DNA of 64,000 nucleotides from CAVYXZ01 sp963772595 (GTDB taxonomy: Bacteria; Chloroflexota; Anaerolineae; Aggregatilineales; Phototrophicaceae). Numbering within the stretch: position 1 is the first letter of the stretch; each line of letters begins with the position of its first letter. Location of the stretch: the NCBI GenBank assembly GCA_963772595.1, contig CAVYXZ010000008.1, positions 310,001 through 374,000 of the forward strand, read 5' to 3'. Positions 38,896 to 48,202 of this stretch are shown here, in pieces. The notes under the pieces were generated by a model. The model was not told the DNA's origin. It saw nothing but the letters and a program-made list of their open reading frames with translations, and searched no databases. The position numbers were made by a program, and so were the translations under genes.

Positions 38896-40125
38896 ATGTT
38901 TCGCGTCTGCTGTGTTGTAATCACTGCCGGGGTGCTGCTGACGGCCTGTCAGCAGGCCCCGACTTCGCCGCCGCCGCAGGCCGTTGCCAGCACGCCTGCC
39001 GAATTGCTGCTGCTGTCACGTGCTCAGGTGCCGACGGCGGTGTCGCAGGATGTGGTAAATGCGGCGGACGCGGATTATCTCCTGCTGACCAACATCTATG
39101 ACCGGCTGGCCCCTTCGGTGGTCAATATCGAGGTGGTGGTCTCGAATGGCAGCGGCGCAGCCGGGACGGACGTGGGGCGCGGTTCCGGCTTTGTCTATGA
39201 TACCGAAGGCCACATCGTCACCAATCTGCACGTCGTCACCGGCGCACAGCAGATCGAAGTCACCTTCAACGATGGCTATGTCATCAGCGCCGATGTCGTG
39301 GGTACGGACGCCTTCAGCGATCTGGCCGTGATCCACGTCGCGGTAGATGCGGAGCGCCTGCACCCGGTCACGCTGGCCGATTCGGACCTGGTCAAGGTGG
39401 GCCAGCGGGCGATTGCCATCGGCAACCCCTTCGGCCTTGCCAGTTCGATGACGCAGGGCATCGTCAGCGGCCTGGGACGGCAGCTTCCCTCGGCTCAGCT
39501 TCTGAATTCCGATCTGCCGCCTGGCTTCAGCAACCCGGCCATTATCCAGGTCGATGCCGAGATCAACCCCGGCAACTCCGGTGGGCCGCTGCTGAACTCT
39601 CAGGGCGAGGTGATCGGCGTCAACACGGCCATCCAGACCGAGAGCGGCACTTTTCAGGGCGTTGCCTTCGCCATTCCGTCCAACACCGTGCAGCGCGTGG
39701 TGCCGGATCTGATTGCTACCGGATCAGTCGATTACGCCTGGCTGGGTATCTCGACGCGGCTTGAAGATGAGGGCTACGGTGTCGCGGCACTGGCCGAGCC
39801 GCTGAATCTGCCGGTCGATTCCGGGGTGCTGATCGACCAGATCTGGGATGATTCGCCGGCGGCCAAAGCGGATTTGCAAGCCGGGACTCACGCGGTTCAG
39901 GTGCGCGGCCAGTCCGTCTGTGCCGGGGGCGACATCATCGTGGCGGCCAACGATCATTACGTGCGCAATCTCGACGAACTGGTGGCCTATCTGGTGGTGC
40001 ATACCCGGCCCGGCGATGTGGTGCGGCTGCTGATCGTGCGTGGCGACCAGACCTTTGAAGTCCCGGTGACGCTGGAATCTCGCCCTACCAGCAATACCGG
40101 CGTGGCCCGTAATGGCTGTATGTGA
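38896..40125 (+). CDS. HtrA/DegP-like S1C serine protease lipoprotein
   Basis: A lipoprotein signal with lipobox LLTACQ precedes a trypsin-like domain. The catalytic triad reads His in IVTNLHVVTGAQ, Asp in AFSDLAVIHV and Ser in INPGNSGGPLLNSQGEVIGVN. A PDZ domain follows (AWLGISTRLEDEGYGV; SGVLIDQIWDDSPAAKADLQ; DELVAYLVVHTRPGDVVRLL). 409 residues, normal for HtrA. It degrades or refolds damaged exported proteins at the outer membrane face. Paired with the SH3b protein upstream, which may localise it or be a substrate. Confidence 0.93.
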   Translation: MFRVCCVVITAGVLLTACQQAPTSPPPQAVASTPAELLLLSRAQVPTAVSQDVVNAADADYLLLTNIYDRLAPSVVNIEVVVSNGSGAAGTDVGRGSGFVYDTEGHIVTNLHVVTGAQQIEVTFNDGYVISADVVGTDAFSDLAVIHVAVDAERLHPVTLADSDLVKVGQRAIAIGNPFGLASSMTQGIVSGLGRQLPSAQLLNSDLPPGFSNPAIIQVDAEINPGNSGGPLLNSQGEVIGVNTAIQTESGTFQGVAFAIPSNTVQRVVPDLIATGSVDYAWLGISTRLEDEGYGVAALAEPLNLPVDSGVLIDQIWDDSPAAKADLQAGTHAVQVRGQSVCAGGDIIVAANDHYVRNLDELVAYLVVHTRPGDVVRLLIVRGDQTFEVPVTLESRPTSNTGVARNGCM

Positions 40126-40229
40126 GCGCTCGAAGCCCGTATTTTTGTGATGATTGCACCATAACAGAGCGGCTGGATTTGCGGTAAGATAGCTTTCCCG
40201 CTCGGATAACGATTTACGAGAACAACTAC

Positions 40230-40778
40230 ATGAGTCCCTTTCCTACCCTGGAAACCGAACGGCTGATCTTGCGCCGCTTTGAACTGAGCGATGCGCCTGT
40301 TGTCCACACGCTGCTGGACGATCCTGAAGTCGTCGGGAATATTATCCACAAAAGCCTGCCCTATTCCCTGGCCGATGCCGAGGCGATGATTACCCAGAGT
40401 CACGCCGCTTTCGACGAGGGCCGGGCCTACGTGTTTGCGGTGGTGCGCAAGTCGAATGCGGATCTGGTCGGCTACTGCGACCTGGAACTGGAAGCGCGCA
40501 GCTCGCAGGCCGAGATCGCCTACTGGATCGGGCGGCCTTACTGGTGGCAGGGCTACGCCACCGAAGCGGCCAAATGCGTGGCGGCTTTCGGCTTCGATGT
40601 GTTGGACCTGGAGCGTATCTACGCTTTTGTGCTCAAGCGCAACCGGGCCTCGACCCGCGTGCTGCAAAAGGCGGGCCTGGGCCTGGAATCCACGCAGCAG
40701 CGCAGTGCTCACAAAGACGGCATTTTCGAAGATGTCGAAATCTACAGCCTGCTGCGCGAAGTCTATGCGGATAATTAG
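40230..40778 (+). CDS. RimJ/RimL-type GNAT acetyltransferase
   Basis: A protein of 182 residues with the family pattern: LETERLILRRFELSDAPVV at the N-terminus, then FAVVRKSNADLVGYCDL, the acetyl-CoA-binding WWQGYATEAAKCVAAFGF (QxxGxA), and LKRNRASTRVLQKAGLG, the N-xxS-xxxxxK-GF-like end. It acetylates an amino group of a protein N-terminus or small molecule; substrate unknown. It appears monocistronic. Confidence 0.92.
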   Translation: MSPFPTLETERLILRRFELSDAPVVHTLLDDPEVVGNIIHKSLPYSLADAEAMITQSHAAFDEGRAYVFAVVRKSNADLVGYCDLELEARSSQAEIAYWIGRPYWWQGYATEAAKCVAAFGFDVLDLERIYAFVLKRNRASTRVLQKAGLGLESTQQRSAHKDGIFEDVEIYSLLREVYADN

Positions 40779-40808
40779 ACGAGAATCGACCCGCCTGCTA
40801 AACGTGTG

Positions 40809-41696
40809 CTAGAGCGCCGCCGCTGCCGGGATAATCTCTTTGCCGAAAATCTCCAACGGTGTGATCTCGTAGACATTGGGCATGTTGAAAATGGCGTGGG
40901 TGAAGCCCAGGTCTGACAGCGTCTTCAGCCGTTCCAGCATCGTATCGACACTGTCGCCACCGGCAGTCAGATGCGCGGTGCCCAGGGCCGTTTTCTCAAT
41001 AGCCTCATAGGGACGTCCCAGCCGCTCGCAGTGCGCTTTGAGCGTGTCAAGCGCTTCCTGCAAGACAGCAGGCCCGTGCCGCTCAAAGAAGTTGCAGGCA
41101 TCGGCATACTGCGCCGTCATCCGCAGCGTTTTCTTGGGTCCCATACCGCCGACCATGATGCGCGGATGCGGCTGGCTGAGCGGACGCGGGTTGTTGGTCA
41201 TCTTGGGCGCAGAAAAGCGTTTGCCCGTGAAGCTGGTTTCATCGCCTTGCCACAGCGCGTGCGCCAGTTGCAGCGTGTCTTCCAGCCATTCAAAGCGCTC
41301 GCTGAGTTCTGGATAGGGGACGCCGAAGCCCTCGGCTTCTTCCTGATACCAGGCCGCACCAATGCCGAAATAGGCCCGCCCGCCGGAGACAATGTCAAGC
41401 GTGTTGACCATCTTCAGCAGGATCGAGGGCTGCCGGTAGATAACGCCTGTCACCAGAACCCCCAGGGACGCTTTTTCTGTCAGGCCCGCCAGATAGCCGA
41501 GGGTGGTATAGGCTTCCATCATCGGATCGTTATAAGCCTGGCCGAATAGCCCCTTGATCTGGTAGTAGTGGTCCATCACCCAGAAGCTGTGAAACCCGGC
41601 GGCTTCAGCGGTCGTAACGATCTCTTTGAGCTTCGGTCGAATTTCGGCGGTGCCGCCCGGATACTTGAACGAGGGGATTTGTAGACCAATGTGCAT
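40809..41696 (-). CDS. LLM-class F420-dependent oxidoreductase
   Basis: A luciferase-like TIM-barrel protein of 295 residues. Visible family motifs include AEAAGFHSFWVMDHYYQI near the N-terminus, TEKASLGVLVTGVIYRQP (flavin-binding strand), TLDIVSGGRAYFGIGAAWYQ, and PHPRIMVGGMGPKKTLR. These match the actinobacterial/Chloroflexota F420-dependent subfamily. It would move hydride between reduced F420 and an unknown substrate. The ATG at 41696 follows AGGAGAAGC. Together with the Ddn-like protein at 62.3 kb it implies F420 use. Confidence 0.88.
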   Translation of the reverse strand: MHIGLQIPSFKYPGGTAEIRPKLKEIVTTAEAAGFHSFWVMDHYYQIKGLFGQAYNDPMMEAYTTLGYLAGLTEKASLGVLVTGVIYRQPSILLKMVNTLDIVSGGRAYFGIGAAWYQEEAEGFGVPYPELSERFEWLEDTLQLAHALWQGDETSFTGKRFSAPKMTNNPRPLSQPHPRIMVGGMGPKKTLRMTAQYADACNFFERHGPAVLQEALDTLKAHCERLGRPYEAIEKTALGTAHLTAGGDSVDTMLERLKTLSDLGFTHAIFNMPNVYEITPLEIFGKEIIPAAAAL

Positions 41697-41839
41697 GATG
41701 CTTCTCCTGAGTCAGCGTTAACGATGATGCTTTCTTCATGCTACACCTTCGAGCACACTCGAAGTCAAGCCTTCTCACTGGTTCCCCGGTACCAGACATG
41801 GGCTTATACTCAAAGCATAATTGCAGGACTCTGTATGTG

Positions 41840-42862
41840 GTGAACAGCGATCTATCACCCCGATATTTACCCGTTTTCCGCTCGGTGCTGCGTGCGGACA
41901 CGCTGGCGCAGCAGGTCCTGCCGTTCTATACGCTGGGCGATAGAGTGAGCTGTACGTTCTACCAGCGCGGGATCAACGACCTCTACAGTGTTCAGACTGT
42001 GCAAGGCCGCTGGATGCTGCGGATCACGGCGGCCAATGGTAGTGACCCGGCAGCGGTGCAGAGCGAGATCGCCATGCTGCGCCATCTGGATGCGGCGGGA
42101 ATCGCGGTGGCTGCTCCGGTCGCCCGGCAGGATGGGGCGTATCTGACGCAGATAGCCGCCCCGGAAGGCGAACGGACGGCAGTGCTTTTCGACTTCGTCG
42201 AGGGCAGTCCGCCGGAGGCCAACAATCCTGTTCAGGCGCGGAACTTTGGCGCAGCGCTGGCCCGGATGCACATTGCAGCGGACCGCTATCCCGCAGATAT
42301 TCAGCGCCCGCTGCACGACCGGCGCTATTTTGTGGACGAACCGCTGGCGCGCCTCAGGGATTTCGCCTGGTTTGCTAGCTACAGTGCCGAACTCGCTTAT
42401 ATCCAGGAAGCCGCCCCGGCTTTGTGGACACAGGCGGCGACCCTACCCCAGCACACGCCGGTCTACGGCTTCTGTCATGGCGATGCCCTGCGCGGCAATG
42501 CCCTCTATGGTGATGACGTGACGCTCCTCGACTTCGATTACAGCGGCCTGGGCTGGCGGGTCTATGATCTGGCGACCTATCTCTGGCTGGAGATTATCGA
42601 CGGTCCCGCGCTCGACTGGTCGAAGCAGGCGGTCCACCGCGCGCTGCTGGAAGGCTACCAGTCCGTACGTCCCCTGAGCGCTGCCGAAATCGAAGCGCTG
42701 CCGGTCTTCGCCGCGCTGCGTCAAATCTTCCTCTTCGGGGCGGCCATCAAGCACGCGGCGGCCTTCGGCGCGGCCTGGATGAACGCGGACTGGCTGGCGC
42801 GCATGGTCGAGTTTATTCGCCTGTGCCGGGATGGGCAGTGGCTGGCGCGTGTTGGCCTGTGA
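41840..42862 (+). CDS. Aminoglycoside/homoserine-kinase-like phosphotransferase (APH fold)
   Basis: About 340 residues from GTG 41840 (GTG 41837 equally possible; the frame is open to 41738). Small-lobe signatures (LYSVQTVQGRWMLRI), a hinge (RTAVLFDFVEGSPP), the catalytic loop with Asp in YGFCHGDALRGNALY, and the metal-binding DFDYSG. These are the APH/choline-kinase/homoserine-kinase family features. It phosphorylates a small hydroxyl substrate with ATP; the identity cannot be read, and antibiotic resistance should not be assumed. A TATACT box is visible at 41805-41810. Confidence 0.85.
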   Translation: MNSDLSPRYLPVFRSVLRADTLAQQVLPFYTLGDRVSCTFYQRGINDLYSVQTVQGRWMLRITAANGSDPAAVQSEIAMLRHLDAAGIAVAAPVARQDGAYLTQIAAPEGERTAVLFDFVEGSPPEANNPVQARNFGAALARMHIAADRYPADIQRPLHDRRYFVDEPLARLRDFAWFASYSAELAYIQEAAPALWTQAATLPQHTPVYGFCHGDALRGNALYGDDVTLLDFDYSGLGWRVYDLATYLWLEIIDGPALDWSKQAVHRALLEGYQSVRPLSAAEIEALPVFAALRQIFLFGAAIKHAAAFGAAWMNADWLARMVEFIRLCRDGQWLARVGL

Positions 42863-42902
42863 CTCATTACAGGTTTTGACAGGTCTCGCCTTCACTCATC
42901 CC

Positions 42903-42932
42903 TTGACGTGTACAGCGTGCAAGCACTATAGT
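42903..42932 (+). promoter_or_regulatory. Sigma-70-type promoter for SH3/FecR-like gene
   Basis: TTGACG (42903-42908) and TATAGT (42927-42932) separated by 18 bases. It lies 30 bases upstream of the start codon at 42963, which also has a GATAGGAGA ribosome site. Confidence 0.65.
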
Positions 42933-42962
42933 GAATCGCCTCGTTAGATAGGAGATTCTGTA

Positions 42963-44274
42963 ATGAAGTCGTGGCTTAAGGCCGCATTATTGTTCTTACC
43001 CATTCTTGCTTCCCCCGTTTTAGCACAAGACAGCACATGCAATCAGACCGTCCAGCAGGCGGTGGCGACCGTGCGCGATATTTGTGCGCCGACTGCTCGC
43101 AATCAGGCCTGCTACGGCAACGTCCAGATGAATGCGACGCCGCGTGATGGCGTCCAGAACTTTGAATTCAACCAGCAGGGCGACATCGTCAACGTGGTCG
43201 ATCTGCAATCGCTGCGCCTGAGTTCGTTGGACCTGGCAAACAATACCTGGGGCGTGGCCTATATGCAGCTTCAGGCCAATCTGCCCGCGACGCTGCCCGG
43301 CCAGAACGTCACCTTTTTGCTCTTCGGCAACGTAGACATTCAGAACGATGTCCCCGCCGCGCCCGAACTGACTACGCTCGATGTGACCTCGACCGGAAAT
43401 ATCAACGTCCGCAGCGGGCCATCAACCAACAACGCCGTGGCCGGGACCCTGGACCCTGGACAAACCGTCACCGCCAACGGACGCAACGCCAATTCCTCCT
43501 GGCTGCGCATTGTCCTGCCCGATAGCGACGCGCTGGGCTGGGTTTTTGCCCAACTGCTAACGGCGTCAGGCGATGTCAGCACGCTCAGCGTGGTGGATGC
43601 GACGGATACAACCGCGCCCTTAGAGACCATGCAGTCCTTCCGCTTCAGCACGGGTGTGAGCGGCCCGGCCTGCGAAGGCGCGCCGCAGGATGGCATCCTG
43701 ATCCAGACACCCGAAGGCGTGGGCACGATCTCGCTGCGGGCGAACGGCGTGGATGTCAAACTGGGGTCAACCGGATATTTCCAGGCCGAGCCGGGCGCGA
43801 ACATGACCGTCAGCATCATCGAGGGTCAGGGGACCTTTACGGCGGATGGCGTGACCGTGACCGTTCCAGCAGGCGCACAGGTCGAGTATCCCGATTGACG
43901 AGAACCTCAACGCCAGCGGCCCGCCCAATGATCCCGTGCCCTATGACGAGACCCTGGTCGCCCCGCTGCCCATTCAGGCGCTGCCCACGACCATCGAGAT
44001 TGCGCCGCCTATCGACGCGGCAGCCCTGTCTGCACCGGCTACACCGGATGCCAGCGGTTTTTCCGGCCCCTTGCCCGGCATGGGCGGCGATGTGTCGAAT
44101 TTCACCGGCATGGACCTGGCGCTCTTCTGCAACATCATGGACCAGTCCCTGGCGCAGGGCGGCATGACACGCAGCCAGTATATTGACCTGATGAACCAGG
44201 TGATGGGCTTTGTTCCCGCCGACGAGCAAGCCAACATGCAGCAGTTCCTGGATATGCTGAATTCCTGCCCCTAA
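42963..44274 (+). CDS. Secreted SH3b/FecR-like protein (frame-disrupted)
   Basis: Signal peptide (WLKAALLFLPILASPVLAQ). A Cys-containing N-terminal domain is followed by an SH3b domain (LDVTSTGNINVRSGPSTNNA; WLRIVLPDSDALGWVFAQLL) and a FecR-like beta domain (GVDVKLGSTGYFQAEPGANM). The frame stops at 43898, but one base change near 43893 opens a continuation (DENLNASGPPNDPVPYDETL) to a stop at 44274, with a Cys near each end of the tail (FCNIMDQ, LNSCP). Corrected length about 437 residues. Likely cell-wall associated. No partner gene is obvious. Confidence 0.75.
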
Positions 44275-44299
44275 AACCGGCACGCAACAGTCTTTTAAG

Positions 44300-44345
44300 T
44301 CCCTTCTCCAACATGGAGAGGGGATTTAGGGGTGAGGTTAAGGCA
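44300..44345. repeat. CCCTCTCC-type dispersed palindrome, copy 3
   Basis: CCCTTCTCC-AACAT-GGAGAGGGG hairpin followed by ATTTAGGGGTGAGGTTAAGG. It is the inverse complement of the element at 7311-7356 and a relative of 3500-3534. It sits between convergent genes. Confidence 0.6.
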
Positions 44346-44372
44346 CTTATGAAAGCGTGCGTGATGCTCTGC

Positions 44373-44655
44373 CTAGAGGAAAAAATCCCGCAGGGCATCG
44401 CGCACGTCATCGACGATCTCTTCCCAGGTATAGGTCGGATCGCGGGTGATGAAGAGGCTGTGTTCGCGGATGCTCAGCGCCTGAATGCCGGGGATGCCGT
44501 TGAACAAGCGTCTGCGCCAGCGGTGAGCCTTCGCTGCCCGCCTCGGCATCGGCGTAGTCCTCCGTCTCCAGGCGCGTCAGACGCTGGTTGGTGATAATCT
44601 CGATCTCATCGGGATTGCCGGTGAGTTCAGTTTCGACGGTGACGTATTCGGACAT
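44373..44655 (-). CDS. Nfu/NifU N-terminal-domain protein (frame-disrupted)
   Basis: The ATG at 44655 opens MSEYVTVETELTGNPDEIEI. After one frame change near 44515 the protein continues LAQTLFNGIPGIQALSIREH and LFITRDPTYTWEEIVDDVRD, ending at TAG 44373-44375. About 93 residues, matching the Nfu_N (scaffold N-terminal) domain alone, with no C-terminal CxxC NifU domain. In eukaryotic and some bacterial Nfu proteins this domain precedes the Fe-S scaffold; alone its role is unclear. It overlaps the MOSC gene upstream by 29 bases. Confidence 0.7.
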
Positions 44656-45118
44656 ACCTACAGCAAATACTGACTAAATCGCCGATTTCGATGCTGCCGC
44701 CCCGGATCACGCGCGCCATCACGCCCAGGCGTCCGGCGGCCTTGCTGGGCGCTTTGGCCTGGATGGCCTCGAAGCGCTCGCAGCCCTGGCGGTAGCTGAC
44801 GACCTCGACAATGGCCTGCGAACCAATCTGAAGCCGCGTGCCGGAGTCCATCTGGTTGAAGGTGGTGCCCAGGCCATCGACGATCAACTGCTCGCCCAAC
44901 TGGCCGGGTTCGGTCATGAAGCCCTCGCCGGAAAGTCCGTTGAGATGCTCCTGGCTCATGATGTTCAACTGCCGGTCGGGGTGCCCGCCCTTGCAGTCAC
45001 CTTCGATGCCGTAGCCTTCAATCAAGAAGGTGCGCTGAAGCGGCAGACGGCTGTAGTGATCCTCTGGCCGGGCCGCGACCCCCTGTGGACGGTAGACAAT
45101 ACTGGTGACAGCAGCCAT
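44627..45118 (-). CDS. MOSC-domain protein
   Basis: From the ATG at 45118, behind GGGAGG, about 163 residues. MOSC features: FLIEGYGIEGDCKGGHPDRQ, the conserved LGEQLIVDGLG, and a candidate Cys in SYRQGCERFEAIQ. MOSC domains handle sulfur for or on the molybdenum cofactor; small free-standing ones are sulfur carriers or detoxification enzymes. The last ten or so residues (CCRYVRIRHRRN) overlap the Nfu_N start and may result from a lost stop. Confidence 0.85.
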   Translation of the reverse strand: MAAVTSIVYRPQGVAARPEDHYSRLPLQRTFLIEGYGIEGDCKGGHPDRQLNIMSQEHLNGLSGEGFMTEPGQLGEQLIVDGLGTTFNQMDSGTRLQIGSQAIVEVVSYRQGCERFEAIQAKAPSKAAGRLGVMARVIRGGSIEIGDLVSICCRYVRIRHRRN

Positions 45119-45193
45119 TTCGTAGACCTCCCTACTTGGACACGACACACATTGCTCAGTGTATGCACAGGCGCAATTCCACCGCAAGACACC

Positions 45194-46468
45194 CTATAAG
45201 TCCGGTTCCTGGGTGGCTTCCTGGGTCGCTTCGGCAGCGATCATACCGCAGGTCTGCATCTGGTCCTTATAGCTGTCGATGATGACCTGATCGTCGCTCA
45301 GCAGCGCCAGCGGATAGCCACGCTGGAAGAAGGGGCTGGCCGCCGGACAGTTGCCCAGCAGCACCTGCGCATGACCGGCCCACCAGATGTGATACGGATC
45401 ATTGGAGCCGAGGTCCAGGGTGCGCTGGAAGGAATCGGCGGCGGCGGCATACTGCTCCGCCCGGACCTGCGCGCGTCCCAGGATGTAGTAGCAGCTAATG
45501 TTATCCGGGGTAGACTCGACGCAGCGAGTCAGATAGTCCATCGCCTGAGTCGGTTCGCCGACCACGTTGAGATACTGCCAGCCGAGCCAGTAGAGGGCGC
45601 GCGAGTTCTTCGGGTTGAGGTCCACCACATCGGTCAGCAGCGCGATGCCCTGGTCGGTGTTGCCTTCGCGGCTTTCCAGGATCGCCAGATCGATGGTGAT
45701 ATAGGGCATCTGCGGTGCGAGATCATGCGCGGTGCGCAGGTCTTCCAGCGCGGCGGTGAAATCGAACTGGGTATTCTGGACGATGTTGGCCCGGTTGCGA
45801 TAGGCTTCGTAGCTGTCCGGGTTGGCTTCCAGCGCCCGGTTGACCGTGCTGAGGGCGCGGTCGTACTGGCCCAGGTCGTAATAAGCCTCAGCCAGGAAGG
45901 CCTGGGCGCGTGCGGTCGCATCGGCGTTGTTGTCCCCGGCCAGCTCGATGGCGCGCAGGGCACTGCCGACCGCCTCGCCATAGCGCCCGTTCCAATCGAG
46001 CGTCATCGCCCGGATCGCCCAGGCATTCGGGTCATAAGGATTGGCCGTCACGGTCGATTCGGCGGCGTTCAACGCCTCGGTCAGCCGCCCACTGTTGATG
46101 AGACCCATCGTCAGGCGGTAATAGACATCGACCCGGTTGGGCACCGAGGGCAGAATCTCCTGGTAAGCGCTGACCGCTTCTTCCAGTGCGCCGCGCTCCC
46201 AGGCCGCGTCCGCCGTCACCAGCCGGGCAACGGGGTCTTCGGTCGGCAGCGGCGTGGGAGCAACCGCCGTAGCGATCTGCATTTGCGCCTGATCGACAAT
46301 GCCCACCATCGCGTCCTGGACCTTCGGGATGTACTGCTCGCGGTTGTTGTAGAGATACAGCCCGCCAATGACGACCACCGGCGTCAGAATCCACAGCCAC
46401 AGCCAGCGGAAAGAGATCAGACTGCGGCGATGACCGCGCGTGTAGCGCTTGGGCGTGCGCAGATACAT
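45194..46468 (-). CDS. Membrane-anchored TPR protein
   Basis: A protein of 424 residues: basic N-terminus, one helix (WLWLWILTPVVVIGGLYLY), then about eight tetratricopeptide repeats in the extracytoplasmic part (for example LEEAVSAYQEILPSVPNRVD; YDRALSTVNRALEANPDSYE; EQYAAAADSFQRTLDLGSND). The tail is Thr/Glu-rich. It lies three bases downstream of a second protein of the same design, so they are co-transcribed and perhaps hetero-oligomerise. They may scaffold an envelope complex. Confidence 0.85.
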   Translation of the reverse strand: MYLRTPKRYTRGHRRSLISFRWLWLWILTPVVVIGGLYLYNNREQYIPKVQDAMVGIVDQAQMQIATAVAPTPLPTEDPVARLVTADAAWERGALEEAVSAYQEILPSVPNRVDVYYRLTMGLINSGRLTEALNAAESTVTANPYDPNAWAIRAMTLDWNGRYGEAVGSALRAIELAGDNNADATARAQAFLAEAYYDLGQYDRALSTVNRALEANPDSYEAYRNRANIVQNTQFDFTAALEDLRTAHDLAPQMPYITIDLAILESREGNTDQGIALLTDVVDLNPKNSRALYWLGWQYLNVVGEPTQAMDYLTRCVESTPDNISCYYILGRAQVRAEQYAAAADSFQRTLDLGSNDPYHIWWAGHAQVLLGNCPAASPFFQRGYPLALLSDDQVIIDSYKDQMQTCGMIAAEATQEATQEPDL

Positions 46469-46471
46469 CGG

Positions 46472-47734
46472 CTAGCCCCCGATGGGCGTTGGGGGAATCG
46501 GCGTCGGTGGTGGCACGGTAGGCAGAGCACGCCCCACGTAATTCGTACAGCTCACGGTCGTCAGGCGGAGTCCTTCCCGGATATTGTTGACGAGCAGTTC
46601 ATTATCGGGCACGCTCTGGACCATGGTGAGCGATTGTGTGAGGATGTCCCAGGCCTGGTCGCAGTCGCCCAGATAATAATGCGCCAGCCCGCGCAGATAC
46701 CAGCATTCAATGTCGGTTGACCCCAGTGAAATGCACTTTTCAAAAGCTTCAATCGCGCCTTCGTAGTTACGGCGGTTGTAGCGATCCATGCCGACCCGTT
46801 TCCAGGCAGCCGCGTAATTGGGATCGGTATCCAGGGCATCGTTGCAGTAATCTTCTGAGCGGTCATACTGCCCGACTTTGGCATAGGCTTCGCAGAGCCG
46901 CAGGTAAGCTTTCGCCTCCTGTGGGTCCAGCGAGAGGATGCGGTCATAGGTGGCAATCGCCATTTCGTTCTGGTCGGTGGTGAGATACTGACCGGCCAAT
47001 TCGAAGTAGGTGGCGGTCAGATTGGGGTTAAGGGCGACGGCATCTTCAAGCTGCGCGATGGCATCGTCCCGCTGGCCGACAAAGATGAGCGCAATGGCGT
47101 AGGCCCGGTGCGCTTCGATGTCCAGCGGATCCAGTTCGACCGCCGTCTCGCCATGCGTGAGACCCTGCTGGTAGCGCCCGATCTGGGTATAGGCACGCGC
47201 CAGGGCGGCGTGCAGCGGCGCAAAATCGCTGTTCTGCTCCAGGCCGGAAACCCCTACCGGGATGGCGTCGCTCGGTTGGCCGACCCAGACCAGCGCCTTC
47301 GCCTTGAGCGCATAGCCGCGCGGGTCCTGCGGGGCAAGCCGGAGGATGTGATCCGCCAGCGATTCGCCCGATGAATCGTCCAGCACCTCGTCAGCCCGGT
47401 CAGCATCAATCAGCAGTTTGCCGTATTCGTAGAGGTAGTTGATGTTGTCCGGCTGCGCTTTGGCTGCCTGCTCGAAAAAGCCCAGCGCGGCATCCACATC
47501 ACCCCGCTGGTAGGCATCCGATCCCCAGGTGGCGTAGGTGCTGGCGAAAGGGGTGGCGGTCGGAGCCAGGCCGACCACATCCAGCGCGGCCAGTTGAAGC
47601 TGATTCCACTGCGTCAAAACGACCACCAGGAAGGCCCCCATGAACAGGCCGTAGAGGAACAGCAGGCGGCTGCCGACCCGTCTGCGGCGGCGTGTTCCAA
47701 AGAAGGGCTGCGAATAATCGCGTTTGATCTGCAT
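46472..47734 (-). CDS. Membrane-anchored TPR protein
   Basis: A protein of 420 residues with Arg-rich N-terminus (FFGTRRRRRVGS), a helix (LLFLYGLFMGAFLVVVL), and about nine TPR units (DVDAALGFFEQAAKAQPDNI; GRYQQGLTHGETAVELDPLD; RNYEGAIEAFEKCISLGSTD). It ends in a Pro/Thr-rich tail. It is paralogous in layout to the downstream gene. The upstream 468 bases contain several hairpins, so its leader may be structured. Confidence 0.85.
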   Translation of the reverse strand: MQIKRDYSQPFFGTRRRRRVGSRLLFLYGLFMGAFLVVVLTQWNQLQLAALDVVGLAPTATPFASTYATWGSDAYQRGDVDAALGFFEQAAKAQPDNINYLYEYGKLLIDADRADEVLDDSSGESLADHILRLAPQDPRGYALKAKALVWVGQPSDAIPVGVSGLEQNSDFAPLHAALARAYTQIGRYQQGLTHGETAVELDPLDIEAHRAYAIALIFVGQRDDAIAQLEDAVALNPNLTATYFELAGQYLTTDQNEMAIATYDRILSLDPQEAKAYLRLCEAYAKVGQYDRSEDYCNDALDTDPNYAAAWKRVGMDRYNRRNYEGAIEAFEKCISLGSTDIECWYLRGLAHYYLGDCDQAWDILTQSLTMVQSVPDNELLVNNIREGLRLTTVSCTNYVGRALPTVPPPTPIPPTPIGG

Positions 47735-48202
47735 ACCAGTACACCGTAACGATAAACCTCGCCCTCAGAGTAGCGAAGGCCGGGCAAGGTGTCAAGATGG
47801 GGTCGGGACGCTATGCCGCTGGGACTCGCGGTGCTCGAAGCCTGCCAGAATGTGTTCTGATCGTCGTCGTAAGGACACAGCGGTGCTGTGCCCACTCCTG
47901 TAAAACAGGAGAAGAACAGGGAATGTCGCGTAATATACTACAAACCCACAATCGGTGAACTCATGCTCACCGTTTTGAACTCAAAGACCGTTACGATAGC
48001 CGGGCAAGGGGACACAAAGAACCGCTTCAGCGGTTTCCGACCCTTTCGGTTTTGAACCGGAAGCCGACGACTTTGCCGCCACGCCCCCTCGGCGGCGTGG
48101 CAAAGTCTTTTGCGAGACGGCGGTGCCGTGTCCCTACGTTATCCTACGGGGCATACTGAAAGGCTATTCTCAGGCGCGGGCGGGCTGGTACAATAGCGCG
48201 CT
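47735..48202. other. Hairpin-rich divergent intergenic region
   Basis: 468 bases with no gene. It holds GTAGGG-hairpin units facing each other: 47869-47893 (GTAAGGACACAGC-GGT-GCTGTGCCC) and 48114-48137 (inverted). Between them are ACCGCTTCAGCGGT at about 48020, a CCGAAA-type stem, and a long hairpin at 48069-48107 (GACTTTGCC / GGCAAAGTC outer stem, ACGCC / GGCGT inner stem) followed by TTTT. The last looks like a terminator, yet no gene precedes it on the plus strand. A structured RNA or a 269-base MITE-like insertion are both possible. Confidence 0.6.

Noticed and set aside
41840..42862. Aminoglycoside resistance gene
   Set aside because: Only the general APH fold is visible; housekeeping kinases share it.
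45371..46720. A 449-codon open frame antisense to the TPR genes
   Set aside because: It crosses the boundary of two real genes and has no domain signature.
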